The translations under genes were made by a program, and so were the position numbers. A stretch of DNA of 19,268 bases from WTJX01 sp045106295. GTDB taxonomy: Bacteria; Bacteroidota; Bacteroidia; Cytophagales; JAAEPT01. How positions within the stretch are numbered: the first letter of the stretch is position 1; every line of letters begins with the position of its first letter. The stretch is from contig JBGCEI010000082.1 of the NCBI GenBank assembly GCA_045106295.1, positions 1-19,268 on the forward strand, in the 5' to 3' direction. This document shows positions 14,172-19,268 of the stretch, in pieces. The notes under the pieces were generated by a model. The model did not search any database and was not told the origin of the DNA. It saw only the letters and a program-made list of their open reading frames with translations.

Positions 14172-15728
14172 ATGCAGTCATCACAGATACTCTTTGAATC
14201 TACCAACTCTTTTTCACCCCTTTTTCTTGATTACATCAATCAAAAAGAAAAGTTAAAACCTTTTTATCAATTCACTCCTTCTAAAGAAGGAATTCAACAC
14301 GCTTTAGTTTCGAGAGCTTTTACAAAAAGACCTCGGAAACAACTTGTAGAGAGTTTAATCCAACAATACAAAGAAGATAGGCTTTCTTCTGCTACTGAGA
14401 AAAATATTCATGCTCTCAGTAACGAAACCACTTACACAGTAACTACAGGACATCAACTAAATTTAGCTACAGGACCACTTTATTTTATTTATAAAATAAT
14501 AACGACCATTAAATTAGCCGAAGAACTAAGCACTCCTGACACAAAAGTAGTTCCTATGTATTGGATGGCTTCTGAAGATCACGATTTTGAAGAAATCAAT
14601 CACTTTAGTCTATTCGGGCAGCAATACGAATGGAATACTGATCAAAAAGGTCCTGTAGGTAAATTTGATTTAAAAGGCTTTGATGAGGTACTCTCATCTC
14701 TTCCTGAAGAAATCGAGTTACTTCAATCGTCTTATAAAAAAGGAAAAACATTAGCTCAAGCTACACGAACACTTGTTAACAAGATATTCGGAGAAAGAGG
14801 CCTTATTATTTTAGATGCTGATGATGCAATCTTAAAAAAAGAATTACTACCCATAGTAAAAAATGAACTAAAGACACAACAGTCTTTCCATGCTATCCAA
14901 GAGACTTCCAACAATTTAAAGACAGCAGGTTATTCTACACAAGTAAACCCAAGGGAAATAAATCTCTTTTACATGAGTAAAGGAGTAAGAGAACGTATTG
15001 TCGTAGAAAACAATAAAATATCTGTTTTAAATACAGAGATTAAATGGACAATAGAAGAAGCTATTTCTTTCTTTACACTCTACCCAGAGAAGATTAGCCC
15101 AAACGTAGTCTTACGTCCTTTGTACCAACAAATCATTTTACCAAACGTTGCTTACATTGGTGGACCAGGTGAATTAGCTTATTGGTTACAATTAAAAGGT
15201 CTTTTTGGTTCTTACAGTCAGTCTTTACCCGTATTATTCCCTAGAAACTTTGCATTATCTATTCCTACACATATTCAGAAAAAAACTAAAAAACTAGAAC
15301 TCACTAATGAAGACTTATTTAAGAAAACATACATTCTAAAAAAACAGCTAGTTGCTAAAAGACAAGGAGACAATAAAATCAATCTTAACGAAGAGCAATC
15401 AATACTTCTAGACGGGTTTGATAAATTAAAGAAAAAAATAACTCCTCTAGGTAACGGATTAAATAAGCAAGTAGAAGCAGAACAGAAACGAATTCAGAAC
15501 TGGATAGAAAAGTTACAAAAACGTATTGAAAAAGAAGAAGAAGGTGCTTTTGAGAATGAAATAAAGGCATTAGAAACAATTAAAGAAAAATTATTTCCAT
15601 CAGGAAACCTGCAAGAACGTACTGACAATTTTTTGAATTTTCACTTAAACAACCCTTTATTTATTGATCAAATCTATGATCAATTAGATCCTTTTGATTT
15701 CAGAATGAATATTCTTAAAAATGACTAA
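14172..15728 (+). CDS. bshC: Bacillithiol biosynthesis cysteine-adding enzyme BshC
   Basis: A 518-aa protein proposed to add cysteine to glucosaminyl-malate, the last step in bacillithiol synthesis. Characteristic blocks are 'TTGHQLNLATGPLYFIYKI' (91-109), 'YWMASEDHDFEEIN' (130-143) and 'YIGGPGELAYWLQLK' (328-342). A long charged coiled-coil region (about 405-475) follows, as in BshC structures, and ends in a compact tail. The gene begins 4 bases after rimO and overlaps the next gene by 8 bases, indicating tight coupling. BshA and BshB are not in the window. Presence implies that this organism uses bacillithiol as a low-molecular-weight thiol. Confidence 0.95.
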   Translation: MQSSQILFESTNSFSPLFLDYINQKEKLKPFYQFTPSKEGIQHALVSRAFTKRPRKQLVESLIQQYKEDRLSSATEKNIHALSNETTYTVTTGHQLNLATGPLYFIYKIITTIKLAEELSTPDTKVVPMYWMASEDHDFEEINHFSLFGQQYEWNTDQKGPVGKFDLKGFDEVLSSLPEEIELLQSSYKKGKTLAQATRTLVNKIFGERGLIILDADDAILKKELLPIVKNELKTQQSFHAIQETSNNLKTAGYSTQVNPREINLFYMSKGVRERIVVENNKISVLNTEIKWTIEEAISFFTLYPEKISPNVVLRPLYQQIILPNVAYIGGPGELAYWLQLKGLFGSYSQSLPVLFPRNFALSIPTHIQKKTKKLELTNEDLFKKTYILKKQLVAKRQGDNKINLNEEQSILLDGFDKLKKKITPLGNGLNKQVEAEQKRIQNWIEKLQKRIEKEEEGAFENEIKALETIKEKLFPSGNLQERTDNFLNFHLNNPLFIDQIYDQLDPFDFRMNILKND

Positions 15729-16296
15729 GCAAGAGATTAGAAAAGATCAATTACTTAAAAGGAAAGCTCTTTCTAAAAAAGAAATAGACACCGCTAGTCA
15801 AGAGATTAGCGATCTTTTCTTTCATTCTTTTCCCATAAAAGAATCTTCTGTCATCCATATTTTTCTATCCATAGAAAAACAAAATGAAATCAATACCTGG
15901 AAAATCATTCATAGATTATGGAAAGATTTTCCTTCCATTCAAGTTGTCACTTCAATCAGTGATTTTGAAAAGCTTGAAATAAAGTCTGTTTCAATTACTC
16001 AAAATACTAAGGTTAAAACAAACAAATGGCAAATTCCCGAGCCTATTGAAGGAAGAAGCATTCCTAATAATTTAATTGACATCGTAATTGTTCCCTTATT
16101 AGCTGTAGATACTAAAGGACATCGAGTAGGTTATGGAAAAGGATTTTATGACCGCTTTATTACTACTTGTAAAAAAGAAGTCTTGCTTATTGGCGTAGGG
16201 TTAGAAGCTCAAAAAGTATCCTTTATTAATGATATTAATACTTTTGATAAACCCTTGCATTCTTTTATTTCGGAAAAAGGATTGACTGTTTTCTAA
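15721..16296 (+). CDS. 5-formyltetrahydrofolate cyclo-ligase
   Basis: A 191-aa cytoplasmic enzyme that converts 5-formyl-THF and ATP to 5,10-methenyl-THF, returning a stored folate to one-carbon metabolism. It starts MTKQEIRKDQLLKRKAL, a usual N-terminal helix. It carries 'IPEP' at 105-108 and the signature 'VPLLAVDTKGHRVGYGKGFYDRF' region (124-146), which binds ATP and the folate. Length is normal for the family. The start overlaps the end of bshC by 8 bases, so it is the last gene of the rpmB-region cluster. No clear terminator follows before the phosphatase gene at 16379. Confidence 0.93.
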   Translation: MTKQEIRKDQLLKRKALSKKEIDTASQEISDLFFHSFPIKESSVIHIFLSIEKQNEINTWKIIHRLWKDFPSIQVVTSISDFEKLEIKSVSITQNTKVKTNKWQIPEPIEGRSIPNNLIDIVIVPLLAVDTKGHRVGYGKGFYDRFITTCKKEVLLIGVGLEAQKVSFINDINTFDKPLHSFISEKGLTVF

Positions 16297-16378
16297 AAAA
16301 TCCAGATTTTAAATAAGTATTTATACTAGGTATTTTAACTATTTTTTTGATAACTTACTGACTGTTAGATTGTTATAG

Positions 16379-18445
16379 GTGTTGGAATTAGGGGTATTAA
16401 ATAAAAAAAAATTCTTATTTATAAGTGCTATTAGTTGGGTCATTCTTACCATTATGACCTTAAACATAGCGCCTAATTTTTCAAAGAATAATTTTGAGAG
16501 CCTCAAACTCTATTATTTTTGGCTAGAACTCTTTCTAGTAATCTTCATTGCATCTACTCTTCTTTATTATAAAGTACATATCCGGCGAAAAGAGGAAGAC
16601 GGCTTTTTTAATCTAATTTATGATCTATTCAAAAAAGGAACCATCATAGTCATATGCTTATCTCTCATCTGGTTTTGCATGCATTTTTTAGGTAAGTCTA
16701 CGTATACATATCATAGGTATTACATCAACATCCTGAATAACCTTAGTTTGATTACGGTAGTAGTTTTTATGTCTAATACATTTTATGTCTTTAGAAAAAT
16801 GATTATTTACCACAAATCTAAAAATATGCGCTTCACGTGGCGTGTTTTTGAATATGCCATCTTTCTAAGTTTAGCACTCGTTTTTGTACACTTTGATTAT
16901 TCAGACACTTTTTTCAAAGGTTTTATCATACTCTTCTTCATTTTTGGTTTATTATTGTCAATGAATCAAACCTGGTTAGTTTATTTAACTATTAATAAAA
17001 AACTAAAGGGTATGTTAATGTTATTCTTAGTTTTAATTGTCTCTTCATTATTCGCTTTTTTTATTTATGAACAGTCTATTGAATACGGTTCTTTATCTAT
17101 ACACAATGAGCAAGTAATAGATATTATTCATGATGTTCCTATTGTTTCTTTATTTGTATTCATAATCACATATAGCTTATCTTCTATACTAATTATTATT
17201 TTTACTCTTCCCGTTTCTTCTGCTTTTGAAAAAAGAATAAAAGAGACTAATAATTTTCAACAGCTTAATGAAATACTTAAACTAAGTAGTAATGAAGAAA
17301 CAATATACCCTCTCCTATTAAATACGAGTTCAGAGATAACAAAATCGACTTCATCTTGGCTTCAAATAACAACTCCTAATGATATTAGAATTCTTTCGAA
17401 TAACAGTACTGAACTAGAAATTCAAAACGTTACAAATTTTCTGCAAACATTAGATAATACACAGCAACACGTTATTAGTACTGATAATATTGATAAATCA
17501 CAGATACTCACCTTTTCCAAAAAGAAAATTCGTTCTATTCTCTACCTCCCTCTAATTTATAACAAAGAAAAATTAGGCCACCTCGTTTTAACCAGAGATC
17601 TATATGGTGCTTTTGATAAGGAACTAATCAAAAGCGTCTCTATTTATGCTGATCAAGCCGTCTCAACGATACTAAATTTTAGACTATTAAAAGAAGCATT
17701 GCATAACCAACGGTTTATTGAAGAAAAAAACATTGCAAAGGCTGCTAAAAAAGCGCTAATAGCTACATCAATACCTAAAACAGACCAATTAGAAATCACT
17801 ATCGAAAGCAGGTCTTCCGGAGATGTAGGGGGTGATTATGTAGACTTTTGTTCTTTGCAAGGCGGTACCTATTTAGCAATAATTGCAGATGTGTCTGGTA
17901 GTGGAATAAAGGCAGCTTTTCATATGGCTCAATTGAAAGGGGTATTAAAAACATTAATCCATACTTTTTCAAATTTAACCTCTTTCATATATGAGTTGAA
18001 TACAATCCTCAACGAGATATTACCTAAAACTTCTTTTATTACTTTATCAGCTTTAGTAATAGATACAAATACAAAAACGTTTGACCACATACGGGCAGGA
18101 CACTGCTCTCCTATTTACATTTCAGGTGAAGAAATAAAAGAACTAAAAGATAAGGGCATTGGCTTAGGAATGGTAAAAGCTGATAAATTTAATAATAAAG
18201 TAGAAAAAGTTAGTTACTCATACAAAAGTGGTGATATACTCTTGCTTTATACTGATGGTATAACCGAAACAAAGAATGAGATAAGGGAAGAATATGGAAC
18301 AGAGAAATTAATGAAATTTATTTACACCAATCAATCGCTAAGCACCAAAGAAATCACATCTAATTTATTTGAAAATGTATCTACATTTTCAAATAAAGAA
18401 AGTGAGACAGACGATTCTTCATGTATTACTATACGTTTTATCTAA
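16379..18445 (+). CDS. Membrane sensor with GAF and SpoIIE-type PP2C phosphatase domain (RsbU-like)
   Basis: A 688-aa serine phosphatase. Residues 11-278 hold about eight membrane spans with no recognised ligand-binding domain. Residues 290-435 look like a GAF-type domain (ending 'SVSIYADQAVSTILNF'), and 440-688 form the SpoIIE/PP2C domain. Phosphatase motifs are 'SGDVGGDYVDF' (480-490, Asp486), 'IADVSGSGIKAAF' (502-514, Asp504), 'RAGHCSPIYI' (572-581), 'LLYTDGITETKNE' (623-635, Asp626) and 'DDSSCI' (678-683), which supply the metal-binding acids. It probably dephosphorylates the STAS protein encoded 37 bp downstream when the membrane/GAF part senses a signal. The start is GTG 16379; no good promoter was recognised in the 82-bp space upstream. 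Confidence 0.9.
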   Translation: MLELGVLNKKKFLFISAISWVILTIMTLNIAPNFSKNNFESLKLYYFWLELFLVIFIASTLLYYKVHIRRKEEDGFFNLIYDLFKKGTIIVICLSLIWFCMHFLGKSTYTYHRYYINILNNLSLITVVVFMSNTFYVFRKMIIYHKSKNMRFTWRVFEYAIFLSLALVFVHFDYSDTFFKGFIILFFIFGLLLSMNQTWLVYLTINKKLKGMLMLFLVLIVSSLFAFFIYEQSIEYGSLSIHNEQVIDIIHDVPIVSLFVFIITYSLSSILIIIFTLPVSSAFEKRIKETNNFQQLNEILKLSSNEETIYPLLLNTSSEITKSTSSWLQITTPNDIRILSNNSTELEIQNVTNFLQTLDNTQQHVISTDNIDKSQILTFSKKKIRSILYLPLIYNKEKLGHLVLTRDLYGAFDKELIKSVSIYADQAVSTILNFRLLKEALHNQRFIEEKNIAKAAKKALIATSIPKTDQLEITIESRSSGDVGGDYVDFCSLQGGTYLAIIADVSGSGIKAAFHMAQLKGVLKTLIHTFSNLTSFIYELNTILNEILPKTSFITLSALVIDTNTKTFDHIRAGHCSPIYISGEEIKELKDKGIGLGMVKADKFNNKVEKVSYSYKSGDILLLYTDGITETKNEIREEYGTEKLMKFIYTNQSLSTKEITSNLFENVSTFSNKESETDDSSCITIRFI

Positions 18446-18482
18446 TTTTTTTGTATATTCTATAAAATTTTTTTCATTTTTT

Positions 18483-18842
18483 ATGACTATCTCGACATCT
18501 ACTACTTCAAGTTATTCATTAACCAAGATAAATGGTGAAATAGACGCTAGTAATTCTGTGTTACTTGAAAAAGAACTTGATCATATCCTTACAGAGGAAG
18601 AAACATCGAATATTTTTATTGAATGTAGTTTATTAAAATACATTTCATCGGCTGGATTAGGTGTTTTTATGTCTAAAATAGATGATTTTGCCGAAAAAGG
18701 CATCAATTTTGTGTTAATTAACGTACAATCTAATATCCAAGATGTATTTAAGGTCCTAGGAATTAATGAATTCATCAAAATGGCGAGTTCGGTTAATGAA
18801 GCTGAAAAGATTGTGTATGGCAATAAATCAACTGACAATTAA
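18483..18842 (+). CDS. STAS-domain anti-sigma factor antagonist (RsbV/SpoIIAA-like)
   Basis: A 119-aa single-domain STAS protein. 'LTKINGEIDASNSVLLEKEL' (13-32) is the first strand-helix block, and 'YISSAGLGVFMS' (53-64) holds the phosphorylation loop. By alignment to SpoIIAA DSSGLG, Ser56 is the expected phosphorylated residue, while the usual preceding Asp is Ser55. The protein should bind the downstream HATPase when unphosphorylated. The frame is open to an ATG at 18369, inside the phosphatase gene, but the extension is hydrophobic and non-homologous, so ATG 18483 is chosen. It overlaps the next gene by 26 bp. Confidence 0.9.
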   Translation: MTISTSTTSSYSLTKINGEIDASNSVLLEKELDHILTEEETSNIFIECSLLKYISSAGLGVFMSKIDDFAEKGINFVLINVQSNIQDVFKVLGINEFIKMASSVNEAEKIVYGNKSTDN

Positions 18843-19248
18843 TGGCGTATTCGAAGAATTAAAGTCTGTTAGAGATTTCGTATCTCAACATACAAATAAG
18901 ATATTCAGTCAATCTGAAAAAGATCTAATCATACTTGCTGTAGATGAAGTATGTGCTAACTTTATTAGACATTCTAAGTCTACTAATGTATATCCTATCA
19001 CCTTAATTATAAGTGATAATGAATACAATAGAGTAACTTTTATTATAAAAGGAGTTGGTTCTCAATTTGATTATAAGGAGTATAAAGAACCAAAAATAAG
19101 TGAAGTTATAGAAAAAAAGAGAAAAGGAGGAATGGGTTTAATCCTTGTACGTAGAATTATGGACAGTGTACAGTTTAAAACCATAGATAACACTATAGAA
19201 TGTACTCTTATGAAATATTCTTCCTTGAATGAAAAAGATCTTTCTTAA
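18817..19248 (+). CDS. RsbW-like HATPase (anti-sigma factor/serine kinase family)
   Basis: A 143-aa protein with the HATPase_c_2 layout of anti-sigma kinases. The N box is 'AVDEVCANFIRHSK' (41-54) with Glu44 and Asn48. A Gly-rich lid 'GGMGLILVRRIMD' (104-116) follows. The G1 box normally reads D-x-G-x-x-F-D, but here it is GVGSQFD (79-85), so the Asp that contacts adenine is Gly79. ATP binding may therefore be weakened or lost. The start at ATG 18817 removes a non-homologous extension from 18766 and leaves a 26-bp overlap with the STAS gene. It should phosphorylate and bind the STAS protein, and would release or hold a target. No sigma factor is in the window. Confidence 0.85.
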   Translation: MAINQLTINGVFEELKSVRDFVSQHTNKIFSQSEKDLIILAVDEVCANFIRHSKSTNVYPITLIISDNEYNRVTFIIKGVGSQFDYKEYKEPKISEVIEKKRKGGMGLILVRRIMDSVQFKTIDNTIECTLMKYSSLNEKDLS

Positions 19249-19268
19249 TTTTTTCGAGTAATTACTTT

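Noticed and set aside
18369..18482. N-terminal extension of the STAS protein
   Set aside because: The frame lies inside the phosphatase gene and encodes a hydrophobic non-homologous stretch.
18766..18816. N-terminal extension of the HATPase
   Set aside because: It is encoded within the STAS gene in another frame and adds basic residues not expected in RsbW-like proteins.
1..19268. Mobile element, CRISPR array, toxin-antitoxin or defence island
   Set aside because: No transposase, integrase, regularly spaced repeats, toxin-antitoxin pair or defence gene was recognised; gene order is core-genome-like.

Overview
The window reads as a core-genome segment of a low-GC Bacteroidota bacterium, most likely in or near the Cytophagales. 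That placement is inferred from several signs. There is a 50-aa DUF4295/bL38 gene next to rpmB and rpmG. The Bacteroidota-type -7 element TAnnTTTG lies about 20 bp downstream of a TTG, and starts lack clear Shine-Dalgarno sequences. A BshC bacillithiol ligase and many short lipoproteins and a DUF3575-like barrel fit the same group. No rRNA, tRNA, CRISPR array, transposase or phage gene was seen.

Layout. Positions 129-2154 (+) hold cell-envelope genes: a TRL-like lipoprotein, two unrecognised lipoproteins and a small outer-membrane barrel. Positions 2239-3003 (+) encode a TatD nuclease, followed by a 346-bp gap containing degenerate palindromic repeats. Positions 3350-5903 (+) look like one operon: panD, a flippase-like membrane protein, a standalone heptose-1-phosphate adenylyltransferase and a YugP-type zinc metallopeptidase. 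It ends in a strong hairpin shared with the converging gene. Positions 5961-11041 (-) carry a Bacteroidota hypothetical protein, GAPDH with a good promoter and terminator, ornithine aminotransferase, and a multi-pass protein that may be a GT-C glycosyltransferase. Positions 11170-16296 (+) form a translation and housekeeping cluster: rpmB, rpmG, bL38, hairpin, ftsY, rimO, bshC and 5-formyl-THF cyclo-ligase. Positions 16379-19248 (+) hold a three-gene partner-switching module: a membrane sensor-GAF-SpoIIE/PP2C phosphatase, a STAS anti-sigma antagonist and an RsbW-like HATPase.

How the genes work together. The ribosomal proteins, SRP receptor and RimO (which modifies ribosomal protein S12) are a translation/secretion group. 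BshC and the folate enzyme are tightly coupled downstream of them. The last three genes should form a phosphorylation switch: the HATPase phosphorylates the STAS protein and the membrane phosphatase removes the phosphate in response to a signal. No sigma factor is visible, so the output is unknown, and the kinase-like protein lacks a usual ATP-binding Asp. This module is the most interesting part of the window. The rest is mostly ordinary core genome.
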